DNA of 64,000 bases, taken from assembly GCA_007922225.1 (NCBI GenBank), contig ML679966.1, positions 37,018,793-37,082,792 on the forward strand. Reading direction: 5' to 3'. How positions within the stretch are numbered: the first letter of the stretch is position 1; the number at the start of each line of letters is the position of its first letter. The notes below the pieces were generated by a model. The model had not been told where the DNA came from. It ran no database searches and worked only from the letters and a program-made list of their open reading frames with translations. Made by a program: the position numbers and the translations under genes. Of this stretch, positions 24,201 to 36,600 are shown in pieces. Source of the DNA: Emydura subglobosa (lineage: Eukaryota > Chordata > Testudines > Chelidae).

Positions 24201-27200
24201 TAAATCTGGAGTGAGAAACTTTTGATTGGACTGGAAGTGGAAAGGGTATGAAAAGGATGATTTGAACAGTGCTACACATTTCAGAACATTAACATTTTAT
24301 CTTTCTGACACGGGTTTTATTCTTGTCCTAGAAATACATTGCTGATGAAGTCCTTTTCGTATATGCAGTGTCTGGTTTGAATAAACTTCCTGGTAACCCC
24401 AGGCATTCATACAGTCTCTATATTCAACATTTTGAAACAAGCTTAATAACATGGAAATATTGGGACCTCTGTTTTTCTCCCTTCCAGCAGCATAAAAGAA
24501 ATCTGTGCTTGGTTAGGAAGCACTGGCTTCACAGCTTCCTCTCAGAGTGTAACGTCAGAGTTATGCAAGCTGGTAGAGTATGTTGGGAGGGGGAGAGAAA
24601 TGAAGTAGGGGGGATAGTGGTCATTCTTTAATAACTAGCCTGACTCTTCAGTGATACTCAAGGGTGCTAAGTAGCAGAGACCTTCCAAACAAAGTATCTG
24701 CCTTAGGGCTAGATGGGGAATGGGCAGGGAAGATTTTCCCCAGGGGACTGTGGACTACTTCCTTGCATTCTGTGCCACTTCAGGAGCCTGCTAACCCCTT
24801 CCCTTCTGAGAAGAGAATATGGCTAAAACTACGAATGTATCCTGATAAAACTTTGGGAGTCTTTTTCTCACTCCCCCTTTCTTGCCCCCTTCTCCCCAAT
24901 TGAAAGGGAGTGTCAGGGGACCTAACCAATAACCAGCCGTGGTGCCTCAGCAATATACAAGGGCATTCCCTCTTGAAAGCAGATGAGAACCATACATCTT
25001 GTATGTAAAAAGTATTCACTGCATGTTCTGGCAATATTTATACTTGAAGATTTCACAACAGTTGCTTTCATAAAACAACTTCTGTCCAATTCAAGATGAA
25101 AAGAACTCTTGAAAAGTGACTTACAGATACAGGTCACGCAGTCTTAGTAATATGCTGGCTGCCTCCAAATAAGCAGGTTGAGTAACATTTAGAGTCAAAC
25201 TTTCATTACTTGATTAAATATGTGCAGTCAAATTCCTCTTGAAATTTGTTAAAACTGAACTGTCTGTAGTCCAATGGAAAGAGATTCATGGGATGAGTGT
25301 TGGGTAGAGTTGAAAAGTGCAGTGTTGCAGTTTATTTTATGACTTTTATATTGCATACAGTGGAAATAAATGAAATATAGGACACACACACCCTATTGCT
25401 GTCTGCTAAAATATAAGTGGTATAACTAGCTAATCCTTTAGGATTTATCAGAGTTTCTAGACATTTACTGAATTAATAATTTTGTGAACTATTGACGTAA
25501 AAAATAGTTAAAGCTTTGTTTTAAACTCACTTCTCTGTTGCATCTTCCATGCTTAATGTTCAAGTAAGCAACATTTTTTGAAGTTACCTTAAAGTAGTAA
25601 ATGTCATACAACTTGGATTTCTCGGTACTATTGTGATTAAATATCTTGCTAGGACTTGTTATCAAATATCAGTTTAAAGCATTAATCTGTTACAAAGCCA
25701 CAAAACCTGCCTGATACTGGATTTCAGATTGTTCTCTTCACAGTTTATTAGGCTTTCTTTTAATCTAACTCAAGTCTGGTGTAATTCATGTTAATTGATC
25801 TTATTCTATGCAAGTTTATTTTACTTCACTCTCAGGATGATGCTGCTAATGATCCACAATGGTCTGAGGAGCAACTAATTGAAGCCAGGTTCTGCTTTGC
25901 TGGACTTACTATTGGCCAAACAGAAGTGGATATTATGGCCCACTCTACACAGGCTATTTTTGAGATCCTGGAAAAATCTTGGTTACCCCAGAACTGCACT
26001 CTTGTAGACATGAAGGTATAAGAAAAAAATCTGTATCTTGTAGATCATGGTTCTGAAAGTAGTGGAATAAGTTTTTGATGCTACTTTACAGTTCTTGAAA
26101 ATATTGTTTAATTTTACTAGATTGAGTTTGGTGTTAATATAACTACAAAAGAGATTGTCCTTGCTGATGTTATTGATAATGATTCTTGGAGACTGTGGCC
26201 ATCAGGAGACAGAACCCAGCAGAAGGACAAACAGGTAATGCTATTTCCATTTTGGGACTGAGTTAAAGATAAAAACAAAAGTACATCTCATTTTGGCAGG
26301 GCGGGGTGTTAATCAGCTGCTTTGAGTTGCTTACCTTACCTTACCGGTATAGACTGATAGGCCACAAAGCATTTAGGGTCTGATCCTATTCAAGTCAGTA
26401 GCAAAACTCCCATTGACTTTAATGGCAACAGAATCAAGTCCTTAAGGATGCCAATATCGTTCATGGGAATTCCCCCAATAGCAATATTTTCTGGTGTTAC
26501 CATAGTGCCCTATGTAACATGAAGTCTGCAGAAAGCTCCAATACTTCTGGCATAAAATGTACTCCCCAGGGTGTGCACTATTCAAATAATTGAGTAACAC
26601 AGACACACTTTTATAAAGTACTAAGAGCCAGGAACATACCATGAAAATGGGCTCACCGAGTCCCAGGTTTCTCCTTTAGAGCCTCTGGATTCTAGACCAA
26701 AGTTTGTCCTGTTTTAACTCTGTTTAACTGGTAATTTACACTGATTTAATTGCTGGTCTAGACAGTCTGCAGATGTTTGTCCCGGAACAAATATTTGTGG
26801 TTTATCTTAGGCTGAATCCATTTAGCTGCATTGAATGCTGCTTTCATGGAATTCATGTATTTTAGTCACTTCCACTAATGTAGATTCTCTCCAGGGGGCA
26901 CAAACTGCCATAACTTATGTATCTGAAAATCCAAGAGTTAGACAGCAGTTTTCCACTATCATTACTAACATTTAAACTGGAAAGCAGCATTAGGTCAGCT
27001 TTCTTTAAAAAATTGAATGAAGAGTGAAATGATGGTGGTTCCTCTTCACTCATTTCAACTATTACACTACAAAATGCTTCTGAGCAAATCTATGATGTAG
27101 TGATGATCAACCATTAGTATAACTGAATGGCTTTTCTTTTGTTAAGTGTTGGCTGTGCTCTACCGCAGTTGCTGTCCTGCAATTCAGAGTTGTGCTTCCA

Positions 27201-30200
27201 AATGAAAAAAATTAACATACCAAAGCAGCATGGTGTACATTTGGAAGCAAGTCTCCAAATAACTTCAGTTGGGCATGAGAAGTCTGGCTAAAACATCATG
27301 GCTGTGGCAGCCAAACACAGAAGTTCAGCTTTCACTCAGAAAGGAATTGATTGAAGTAGGGGGTGCTGTGACTCTACTGTAATGTGGTGGAAAATACTGC
27401 TTGCTGCTTGCTCAAATTTTGAGATATGGGGATTCCCCTAATGTCATGTTAGCCTTGATTCACGGGGAAGTAATCCTACTGTAGAATAAATATTTTTGAG
27501 GAACAGGTGTTTGAAAGATGGCATAAATCTCTCTAGCCTCTAGTAGTTGGATGGTTGCAGTTGAATCTTGTTGAATATTTAACTATAGTAGCAAAATGAT
27601 TGACCATTGCACTTCAAAATAGAACATCATGAGTAACTTACCTGTGTATTTCAGTCTTACCGTGATCTAAAAGAAGTGACTCCTGAAGCACTGCAGATGG
27701 TTAAAAGAAACTTTGAATGGGTCGCAGAAAGAGTGGAGGTACTCCATGTTAATACTAATTATAGTATATGTAGAACTTGACAATCTTGTGTACTCTGTTC
27801 AAATACTGTTGTTCATTTTCCTTTCTTTCCACTCTAGTTGCTGCTGAAAACAAAGAGCCAAGGTAGAGTTGTGGTATTGATGGGATCAACTTCTGATCTT
27901 GGCCACTGTGAAAAAATTAAAAAGGCATGTGCAAACTTTGGAATTCCTTGTGAGTTACGAGTGACATCTGCTCACAAAGGGGCAGATGAGACTCTGAGGA
28001 TCAAGGCAGAGTATGAAGGTAAACCCTGAGTAGTCATGTGTTGAGTTAGAACTAATAACTAACGTTCTTGAGGTTTCTGAGAACTTTGCCCCATACTGTG
28101 TATGAGGTTTATCACCTTCTTCTTTTTAACAATCTTTTTTATGTGTGTGAAGATTTTATGTCCCTGTGACATTCCCCCCCTGCAATCTGGACTGGTGTGT
28201 AGCCATGTCACCCCAGTTCCTCACTCCTGGGCCCTGATTTACCCCGCTTTGCTGTGTGAACCACCCACTCCTACGTCAGCCCATGCCCAGCCTCCTGACC
28301 TAATGAAAGAGTGCTTCTGGCCTGCCACTCATGGGATAGACTCCCAGCAAAAACACCCTCAGTCCCAGATTCAAATTTCAGCGGCAGTTACATTACCGTT
28401 ATCTGAACTGAATGGGACCTGATCACCTTAAAACCATATCTTGTGATGCCCACGGAATAAAAAACAATGAATAATGGGGTGGACGCTAATAGTCTGTACC
28501 AAAAAAACCCATAACATTTATTTTAAAACGATGTGCCTTGACAGAACATAAGGAGTAATTTCACTTGCTGTTCCTTCAAACCTATACTTACATGGACATA
28601 TAGGTACTCTATGTAGATGTGAGAGTTGGGGACACAGTGGTGATAAACACAGATTTTAGAGATGTAATTTAGAGGATCTTATATTGAATTTTGCAGAACT
28701 AATATTCATTAATTTTGCTGCAACAGGCAAAAGCTTTTAATTAATAAAGAATTCAGTGATTTAATAGTTTCCATTAAGAAATGGCTGGTATCCACCCACC
28801 ATTATTATGACTCTTGAATGTGTTCTTCCCTTGCTTGAGAAAGGGGTTAGGTGGGTGAGTTGTTCTTAGTGTGCTACTTCTGTAGATGGTGTAATGAGCT
28901 GTGACTGACTATTACTAAATATTACAACATTGTATTCCACAAAAGGTAAATCTAAGCTGCACTAAAACTAAACTGATTTTTCAAAAAAATTGCAAAAAAT
29001 GGGGGAAGGGGGTGTACTTAGACTCTGAGCCTTTCCATGAAAGCAATTGGAAGAAAAGAAAAATGCATAGAGCTTTTGTCCTCACCATGGTTTTTGATAT
29101 TTACTTGTTAATGTTCTTGTGTGTGTGTGTGTTAGGTGACGGAATACCTACTGTGTTTGTGGCAGTAGCTGGCAGAAGCAATGGCTTGGGACCAGTGCTG
29201 TCTGGTAACACTGCATATCCAGTTGTCAACTGTCCTCCTCTCTCAGCCGACTGGGGTGCTCAGGATGTGTGGTCGTCTCTTAGGTTGCCTAGTGGTAAGA
29301 AGCATCATGTTGTGACCTATGGTACATGTAGTTACATTCCTGCAATAATTGCCCCCATCCCATTTTTTGGACTGGGCACATCTGCCAAGTTATACTTGTG
29401 TAATAGTGCTAAAATGCTTTTGTCCCATCTATATTATCAGTTCAGCCAGTGTTGAAAATGGTTTGGGGTTACATCTTGTTGAATATTGTCAGTAAAACTT
29501 CAATTTCCTGGTGTAGACAAAAGTGAAGCCTTAGAAAATCAAAGAGGGGTAAACTTAACTTTCATTATTTTCTTACTCCGATAACTGAAGTTTAAAATAG
29601 GTATTGGAATTAATGACTATTTTAAAAAAAATCAGCTTTAGAATTATTTTCATGTTTTATCTTCATGAAACTGCTTTAATATCTGTCTGTTAACCTAGCA
29701 ACTGATGATAAAAAATTGGAAGACCATTGCTGTGATGCTTTCATGTAGAGAGAATTCCTGTGCATGAAGAAAACCAGATCTCTGTGAAACTGCTTCAGTT
29801 GTTCTAGGAGCTGAGTCTAGCTTAATATTAACTGCATTTTCATAGACACGGAACAGTCTTCCATATTCATTCAGTAGTATATTCAGATTTCAAGGTGTAT
29901 GCTGACTTAACCACTGGCAACAACAAATTCTATAGCAACATTGAATGAGAGAGGCTATACCATACATATGGGGTGGATTGTTTTGAGGATCACTAAAGAC
30001 AAAGGAATTCCACTTTCTTCAAATATAAGGATTGGTTTGGGGCATGTTGAGACTGTCAGTTGAAAACTAGCAATCTTGTCTTGTTGGGAATGAAGGAATA
30101 AGATGAGAATTTTTAGGGTTATTGAAATTGCTCATGCTTTACCTTTTTTAAATTAGACTGGACAAAGTAATTTAAAAAATCCTGCAATAACCCTTTGGCC

Positions 30201-30441
30201 TGAATAATTACTCATTGGTAATTTTCCTTATAAACCTGTTTTGATAAGATTGGACTGTTTTTCTTCTGCAACAGGTCTTGGCTGTCCGACTATACTGTCA
30301 CCTGAAGGAGCTGCCCAGTTTGCTGCTCAGATTTTTGGATTAAATAACCATTTGGTGTGGGCCAAGCTGCGCTCAAGCACGTTAAATACATGGATCTCCT
30401 TGAAGCAGGCTGACAAAAAACTTAGAGAATGCACCTTATAA
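16503..30441 (+). CDS. PAICS: Bifunctional SAICAR synthetase / AIR carboxylase, complete nine-exon gene
   Basis: The enzyme carboxylates aminoimidazole ribotide and then ligates aspartate to give SAICAR (steps 6 and 7 of purine synthesis) in the cytosol. Exons: 16503-16521, 17958-18155, 22884-23062, 25836-26015, 26121-26234, 27655-27738, 27838-28018, 29136-29294, 30275-30441. All introns are GT-AG and all phases fit, giving 1281 bases, 426 residues and TAA; the human protein has 425. The N-terminal SAICAR synthetase domain (about 1-260) shows the ATP-loop 'EGKTKEVY' (16-23), 'KDQITAGN' (37-44), '[11 protein letters not shown]' (105-115), 'LVDMKIEFG' (188-196) and '[15 protein letters not shown]' (208-222). 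The C-terminal AIR carboxylase domain shows '[13 protein letters not shown]' (273-285), 'SAHKGADE' (302-309) and '[14 protein letters not shown]' (331-344). Intron 2 is the longest (4.7 kb) and holds three hAT elements. No frameshift or missing key residue was seen. It diverges from PPAT and converges on LONRF1. Confidence 0.98.
17266..17490. mobile_element. Half of a palindromic MITE ('aaggctatgtttacac' end)
   Basis: The left end 'ctaaggctatgtttacactg' and the following 'gagcaaggggtgtgattt', 'ctagctctcattgag' and 'gtgtagccatggtag' follow the order of a long palindromic turtle MITE. Only the left half is recognisable, with decay after about 17490. It lies in PAICS intron 1. Confidence 0.55.
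18187..18256 (+). repeat. Compound microsatellite (TG)7 (TC)19 plus G-rich tail
   Basis: A TG run (18187-18200) passes directly into a pure TC run (18202-18240) and then a G-rich stretch (18241-18256). It starts 31 bases after the PAICS exon 2 donor. It is likely to be length-polymorphic. Confidence 0.97.
18690..19085 (+). mobile_element. Old SINE, MIR-like
   Basis: The stretch 'gcctgtgttcccttctctg' followed by 'taaaaatgggactaatgctt' near 19000 is a decayed form of the conserved MIR tail. The upstream 'gtgctaagtgctttaca' near 18758 is also MIR-like. It is strongly diverged and lies in PAICS intron 2. Confidence 0.5.
19868..19935. repeat. Small palindromic repeat ('gcacctaagtgac')
   Basis: The segment reads 'aaagcacctaagtgactgac', then 'gtcgtaagtcacttacgtg'. 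The 'taagtgac' and 'gtcactta' parts pair as an imperfect palindrome. This matches a short dispersed turtle repeat of unknown class. Confidence 0.4.
20101..20281. mobile_element. Short MITE with 'tatctacact' / 'agtgtagacgagg' ends
   Basis: The left end 'aggctttatctacactt' pairs with the right end 'aagtgtagacgaggtct'. The interior repeats 'tatgccggcaaaa' at about 20125 and 20188. It is 181 bp, non-coding, in PAICS intron 2. Confidence 0.65.
21665..21815. mobile_element. hAT-type MITE with perfect 8 bp target duplication
   Basis: The element is 151 bp with ends 'tagagtcctgca' and 'tgcagggctcta' (11 of 12 bases pair). It is flanked on both sides by 'gagatgaa' (21657-21664 and 21816-21823). The interior repeats 'ggatatctg' and 'tggatatc'. 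Eight-base duplications define hAT insertions, so class assignment is firm although no transposase is present. Confidence 0.92.
21949..22345. mobile_element. GC-rich hAT-type MITE with perfect 8 bp target duplication
   Basis: The 397 bp element starts 'caggggtggggaacct' and ends with the near-inverse 'aggttccccacccctg'. It is flanked by 'atctaaac' on both sides (21941-21948 and 22346-22353). The interior is extremely GC-rich, with 'cggcggcggcggg' and 'ccgccgaaaccctgccgcc' runs that make several inverted pairs. Long open frames on both strands here are a by-product of base composition, not genes. It lies in PAICS intron 2. Confidence 0.95.
22399..22502. mobile_element. Tiny hAT-like MITE, 104 bp
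   Basis: The ends 'cagtggttttcaact' and 'aggttgaaaaccattg' are inverted copies, a well-known hAT terminus. The flanks 'atctatag' and 'atacttac' match poorly, so the target duplication has decayed. It sits 46 bp from the end of the previous element. Confidence 0.75.
26370..26450. repeat. Fragment of the palindromic 'actcccattgactttaatgg' repeat
   Basis: The phrase 'gggtctgatcctattcaagt' followed by 'aaaactcccattgacttt' and 'aatggcaacagaatcaag' is a piece of an old dispersed amniote repeat related to the units at 12924 and 63186. It lies in PAICS intron 5. Confidence 0.45.
28155..28440. other. GC-shifted block in PAICS intron 7, probable old repeat
   Basis: This stretch is clearly richer in C than its AT-rich surroundings, starting 'tccctgtgacattcccccc' and ending near 'gggacctgatcacc'. 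The sharp change of composition suggests an inserted element such as an LTR piece, but I cannot name a family and see no terminal repeats or duplication. The short open frame over it is not a gene. Confidence 0.3.
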
Positions 30442-30760
30442 ATAACTTGTTAAAAGAGAGATGCATAATCTTATATTGGCTACACAAAAAATAGCAGCAT
30501 GTGCACATACTTTGTCTTCATGCTAGGATCTTCATGTGGATCAGTTGGAAATCTTAAACCCTTTATTGAATAAAAAAGCACATCTTGTCAGTATGGTAGA
30601 TGATACTCTACTATTCATCTCATGTTCTGTTTTTTTAAAAATAAATGAGAGCATACAGGATAATCAAATATCTATAGTTATTCTTTGAGTTGCTCAGAAT
30701 TGTGTTCTTCTGCTTTAGTCCTTGTATACTTCTGTAACTACAGACTACATAATAAATTCC
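30442..30760 (+). terminator. PAICS: PAICS 3' UTR with candidate polyadenylation signals
   Basis: After the TAA at 30439-30441, AATAAA hexamers occur at 30569-30574, 30640-30645 and 30751-30756. Which is used cannot be decided from sequence; a longer 3' UTR is also possible. Confidence 0.6.
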
Positions 30761-31592
30761 AGTGCAGATTGCACTAAACCTGCACTTTGATATCACTGTT
30801 TTCCCTAGCAGCATTACTATGGAACATGTTACCGATGCGGTTTGGAATTACTAACTCAACTGAATGGACTGCTAATCCGAAATAGAACATGTTTATGCAG
30901 TTGTTCTGCTTGCAGTTATGAAAGTGTGCCCCCTTAGCAATAACATAGCAGTAGATTGCAGTCCTAATTGGAAGACAGTTCTGGAGTGGACTTGAACATC
31001 CAGCCTTCCTATCAGAGGTTGTAGGAGTGTATGGAAGAAAGCCAGCCGTATCACAAGATGGGATGCTAGCTTATTTCAGTATTTCCTGAAGCAATGTCCT
31101 CTTGTTAACAATAATGCTCTTTATTCAGTTGCAAACAAGAGATGAACTTAGAGTAATAACCATGAGCTCAAAATGATGACTTGTAATCTTTTTGTCCTCT
31201 ATTCAAATACAATGAATGCTTTCCATTTCACTAGTTTGGTTTTAAAGAGCCTCTGATAATCTCATAGAAGACTTCATTTTTAGAACAATTTTGGTGGTTG
31301 TCTTTCTCCCCTTATTTTTATAGTGAGATGAAAAGTTGGTTGTTTATGATAAAAGTTTCTTTAAGTAACTGAAGGTGGAAATCAGTGAAATACTGATGAG
31401 ATCTAAAAAAGACTTTTTCCTCCACAAATCTCTTGTTCTTAAATAGGTCAACTTTATTACAGTGCTTATTCTAACACATGGGATTTCCCAATTTATGTAA
31501 TAGTATATGCTTTTAGAATTATAAATAAGCTTAAATTCCACTTTGCTTTATGCAGAGGTTTTTCTAGTAGATATACTCATGCAAACTATCGA

Positions 31593-31619
31593 TTTTTTTT
31601 TTTTTTTTTTTTTTTTTTT
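31593..31619 (+). repeat. Homopolymer T, 27 bases
   Basis: An uninterrupted T run in the PAICS-LONRF1 interval. It is not flanked by a target duplication that I can see, so a retrotransposon poly(A) tail on the minus strand is possible but unsupported. Confidence 0.9.
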
Positions 31620-31803
31620 GTTGTTTCATGACATGGCTGACACTAAATTTAAAATAGTTGTGCTAAAGAATTTGCTTTTATATAGTGCTTTAAAACTACA
31701 TGCATACAGCACTACTTATGTGCAGACACGTTTTGTGCAAAGGGCAGTATCAAGCAGCACACTATATTTATTGCTTTGGAGGCAGAGGAGGCTTTGACTT
31801 TAG

Positions 31804-32274
31804 TAGGGGTTCTCAAACTGAGGGTTGCTACCACTCAAGGGATCACAAGGTTATTACGTTGTGGTCACCAGCACCTGCACAAAACAGCAACTGTTTTCAG
31901 AGCTGGGCAGTCACCCAGCAGCTACAGCTCTCTGGCCTCCCAGCTCTGAAGGCAGTGCTGCCACCAGCAGCAGCACAAAAGTAAGGGTGGCAATAGGGCA
32001 CTAAGTCTTCTGTGGAAAGTGATATTGACAAAACTTTGTATGCTCCCAGTATTGAATAGTAATTTAAAAAAAAATTCTGCTTGTAACTCTTAAGTTTGAT
32101 AAAAATGTTTGTCTTAATTTATAAGCCATGACAAAAGCTAAATTCATTTTAAATTGGCTTATAAATTTAGCATTTAAAATAGTGTTAAAAGTTCTTAATT
32201 TATAAAGGGGTGTTGCACTCAGAGGCTTGCTGTCCGAATATGGGTCGCTAATACAAAATTTTTGAGAAACATTG
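31804..32274. mobile_element. hAT-type non-autonomous element, 471 bp
   Basis: It begins 'taggggttctcaaactg' and ends 'tttttgagaaacattg', the classic CAGGGGTTCTCAAAC terminus with a few changes. The flanks are 'gactttag' (31796-31803) and 'gactagag' (32275-32282), six of eight bases matching. Inside, 'cagagctgggcag' near 31898 pairs with 'cccagctctgaag' near 31938 as a short hairpin. It lies 1.4 kb past the PAICS stop codon. Confidence 0.85.
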
Positions 32275-32698
32275 GACTAGAGGTACAGGAAGAAGCCCTT
32301 ATCCCTACAGGTAATTTCATGGGTGGTTTAATTGTCACATTTAAAAGATGGACCCTACTGCTTTTAAAAATCTTGCCTACCTCAAAGACCTACACAGGAT
32401 GACCTTTTACTTAATTTATGGATCTTGGAAGGAATGAAGAACTGAGCTGATCCTGCTGGGTTTTGAACCTCTAATCCTTGAGAGTTTAGAAGGTTTGTGT
32501 TACATATCTATTGTGATAGGAAACATGTTTAGCATTATGGAGGCATCTCAGTGTGGTGGTTATCCATGCTAAAAATAGCCTTTCAGTAAGATACTGGAGT
32601 AGAGAGAATATGAGAGTAGAGAGAACATGGAGCATGGGCCTTCGTGCAACACCTGTGGCCTGAACTGGTGGCTATAAAGTAAAGTCAGGCCATGTATT

Positions 32699-33620
32699 AG
32701 AATCAGATGGTTAGGGTTGGAAGGGACCTAAGGAGGTCGTTTAGTCCAATCCCCTGCTCAAATCTGGACCAACCCCAACTAAATCATTGCAGCCCGGGCT
32801 TTGTTAAGCCAAAAAACCTCTAAGGATGGAGATTCCACCACTTCCCTAGGTAACCCATGCCAGTGCTTCACCACCCTCTTAGTGAAAAAGTTCTTCCTAA
32901 TATTCAACCAAGACCTCCCCCACTGCACCTTGAGACCATTGCTCCTAGTTCTGTCATCTACGACCACTGAGAACAACCTAGTTCCTTCCTGGAGCCCCCT
33001 TTCAGCTAATTAGAAGCTGCTATCAAATCCCCCCTCATTCTTCTCTTCTGCGGACTAAACAAGCCTAGTTCCCTCAACTTATAAGTCATGTGCTCCAGCC
33101 CCCTAATCAGTTTTGTTGCCCTCTGCTGGACTCTCCAATTTGTCCACATCCTTTCTGTAGTGCGGGGCCCAAAACAACACAATGCTCCAAATGTGGCCTC
33201 ACCAGTGCTGAATAGAGGGGAATAATCACTTCCGTTGATAGGCTGGCAGTACTTCTACTAATGCAACCCAATGTGCTGTTACCTTTCTTGGCAATAAGGG
33301 CACGCTGTTGACACTCATCCAGCCTCTGTCCACTGTAACCTCCAGATTCTTTTCTGCAGAACTGCTGCCTAGCCAGTCAGTCCCCAGTCTGTAGCTGTGC
33401 ATGGGATTCTTCTGTCCCAAGTGCAGGACTCTGCATTTGTCCTTGTTGAGCCGCCTCAGATATTTTTGGCCCAATCTTCCAATTTATCTAAGTCACTCTG
33501 TATCTTATCCCTACCCTCCAGGGTATCTACCACTCCCCACAGCTTAGTGTCATCTGCAAACTTACTGAGGGTGCAATCCACCCCATCCTCCAGATCATTA
33601 ATGAAGATTATTAAAGTAGA
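32699..33620 (-). mobile_element. CR1 LINE 3' region, antisense, about 0.9 kb
   Basis: From 'agaatcagatggttagggtt' and 'ggaagggacctaaggaggtc' through 'tgaaaaagttcttcctaat', 'tctgcagaactgctgcc'-like text and 'gcaggactctgcatttgtcc' to 'ccatcctccagatcattaat', this is the reverse complement of the classic CR1 3' half shared by birds and turtles. It is well preserved. The subfamily differs from the copy at 13204. Confidence 0.93.
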
Positions 33621-33639
33621 TGTTTAAAAGTTCACTGTC

Positions 33640-36600
33640 CAGTACATGAACTTGGCAAGAGTACTCCTAGCATTGTTAAAACACAGGCACTCCTAAGAAG
33701 TATCAGGTACTGGGTATGTATGTGAACACATTACAGAAGATTAGCACAGGTACATCCTGACCTAGCACAAGATGAGGATTTCACAGAAGTGATGACTAGG
33801 GATGTTTTGCCTGACACGTCTGGAGCAAGATGCAAGGGGAGGTAACAAGAAGATGTCATGAAACATAAAGTGGTACGTAAGTTGTTTGTCAGTCTGTAAA
33901 TGTCAGAATACCTTGCCTTAACCTTTTGTGTGACCAAGGGGACAGCAGAAATTCCTGCTACTCACTAAGCCACTCCTTACTACTGGGCACTCATGTTAAT
34001 ATACCTGTAAGCATGGAGCACTAATATTGTGCCTTAAGAGCAATAAATCTGGCCAAGTGCCATTGTCACCAAATCATGCCTGTGGTCTTTCTTTGAGTAA
34101 CATCAAGGTCTGCTGAATTAGCAGGCTGCACTATCTGCTCGTGCTAATAATGGCAGACCTCCAAAAAGCAGCACCAAGCAGCTGCAATAGCTAGTAGCCT
34201 AAATGGCAGTGCTGTGGCAATGACACTCCAGCCTTCAGCACTTAACAGATACAAGTGCTCTTAACTGTGCCAAACAACTTTCAGATAGAACCGTTAGATT
34301 TGTGTGACCTACATAAGTTGCAGGTCAGGAGCGGAACATGCCTATTAAGCCTTAGTTGAGTAACTTTCTAAACTATAGGCATAGGTGAACTCTATTTCCA
34401 GAGTAACTTCCCAGGTTCCCTTGTACTTGAGCATATACTTTCATTTCTATTCTGGCATCTATGAGGCTACCAAACTACTTTGCAAAGCTGGATTATTATC
34501 TCCATTATATTTTTCAGCACTATACTAGAATAAGATTGCCAAATTGGAAACAACTTTGTGCTTTTGACTGTCATGTGTTCATGCTGTGAAACTGCGCTTC
34601 CCTTTAAACATTGTCTGCTGATCACCAGCGTCTTGGTTTTCTGATTGTGATTAGACATGGTAAAACAAAGCTATTCTATCCTCATGTAGAAAATTGGGCA
34701 ATGGTAGTAAAGAAACAACTACTGCTTTCAGAAGTCTCTTCACTAAATGCCTTTCTCATGATATCTTGTGTATACTGTGCATAGCACAACAGGGGACTGT
34801 AGTAGAAAATTGCTGGTCTATAGCAAACACTGAACTTGCTGCCCTTTGTGTTCAGTCCTTGTTCTTTCCCTGTATGTAATGGTTTCGGCCATGTGTAAGC
34901 AAAGCTACTTTGTGTCCTGAATATTCTACCTTCCCTGGAGTTATTGAACCCTTTTTTTTTTTTTAAAGCGATCCCTTTCTATCACCTAGAACACAGCTTA
35001 GTGTATATGCAGAAATCAGTTTAATTCTAGTTATTAGCTGATTGTTAAATTTGATTTTTGGCTCATTCTGATACCTTCTGAGAATGGGTTTCTGCTTCAT
35101 AACCTTCATCTTCTCTAAGAGCTTTCTGACATTTTGACCAGGGGTCTCCTGGGTACTTCAAACCCTTTCTTCCCCACAATCTCTTGGGCTTAATTATATT
35201 AATTGAAGAAACCTGGAGTTTTCACTCTTCTACCACAGAGCTGCTGAGATTGAAATCTAATATAGGAGTTGTATAGTAACTTCTTGTTACTAGTTAGCAG
35301 CATTTGAACAGCATTTTCTGTTTTTATTTTTCCATTGGTCATATTGATTTTTCAGTATGGGTCTTCCCAGTCCTATTAAATTTTTGGGTGGGTTTTTTGG
35401 GTATTTTTTTTAAAAAGCAGTGCCAGTACTATAACCATAGGGCAGAGCTACTGATTACTGCCTTTCTGACTTTGCACAAAGTCATTTACAGGACATGGAG
35501 AATTTCTTAACTGGATATTAACTATTTTACTTACTGGCTTTTTCACAGGTTTAGCCTTCAGCTGTTGATTTCCCTAATTGTATACAGTGCTGACCTCTGT
35601 TCCACTATTTATTGAAGTGTTGGAAGACCTGCCTGTCATAATGGTTCCTATCGCTAGTAAAATTGTCAATATATATTTAAAAAAAACTAACCTGTAACAA
35701 GCAGATTTAAATACTATATTTATTTGAACTCCCATACTTCATTTAAAAAAAAACAACAACCCTGTATTTTCAACTATATGTTACCTTAAGAATCAGCTTC
35801 TTTTTAAGTGGCATGATTAGGAAGTACATGGTCTTGCTCTCTATAAGTTTAGTAAAAGGCTTTGGTTCATTTAACAAATTTTTGGCTTATACTAACAGAA
35901 ATAGTGTGAACTGCTCAGAAATAAGGGAGGGGTCTTAATGCGTACTGATCCTAAATAGAGCTGGTTGGGAATTTTTCAACAAAACATGTCAGAAAATGCC
36001 TGTTTGTTGAAACTACTCAAGGGAAAGGGTTGGTTTTTTTACGAATTTCCAGTTTTGAAATTTGATTTTGAAAAGCATTATTTAAAAATTGCTTTCTACT
36101 TTCCAAAGTGTTTTCTTCACTGAAATAATACAACTCTCTAATTTCATACCTGTGTTTTCACACTTTTTTTCATTTGGCTGTTTTGTTAAGAAATGTGCAG
36201 CAGAGATATTTACTTGCTGCAGTGTTTTGGGGTTTTGTTTTTTTTTAATTTTCTGCTCAGGAAAAAGGAATAGCAGGTGCATGAGGTTGATGTGCTTAAC
36301 AGGGAGTTGTAAAACAAAAGCTGTGTGGTTCCCCTCCCCCCCCAGCTTTGATGTATGAAGAAAGCTTGAAGGTTTTTTATATTAAAAATTCACAGCAGCC
36401 CCATTTTTCCTGGAAGACCAAACAAGATCGGGGTATCAGACAGCAATAAAGTGAAACAGAATTTAGTGGGACCTGTAATTTTTATTCAGACTATTCAAAA
36501 TCCTACTTTTTGATAACATCTAGTATAATTAAAATAGCCTTCACACAGTTGGAAGAAAATAATTGTTTTGGTGAATTCAGCAATGTCATTCTTTCAGTTT

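Noticed and set aside
29012..29455. 147-codon plus-strand open frame with a start at 29012
   Set aside because: Only 29136-29294 is real, as PAICS exon 8; both ends are intron read-through.
33226..33627. Open frames suggesting a short gene at 33.2-33.6 kb
   Set aside because: They are translations of the antisense CR1 copy, on both strands, with no intact reverse transcriptase.
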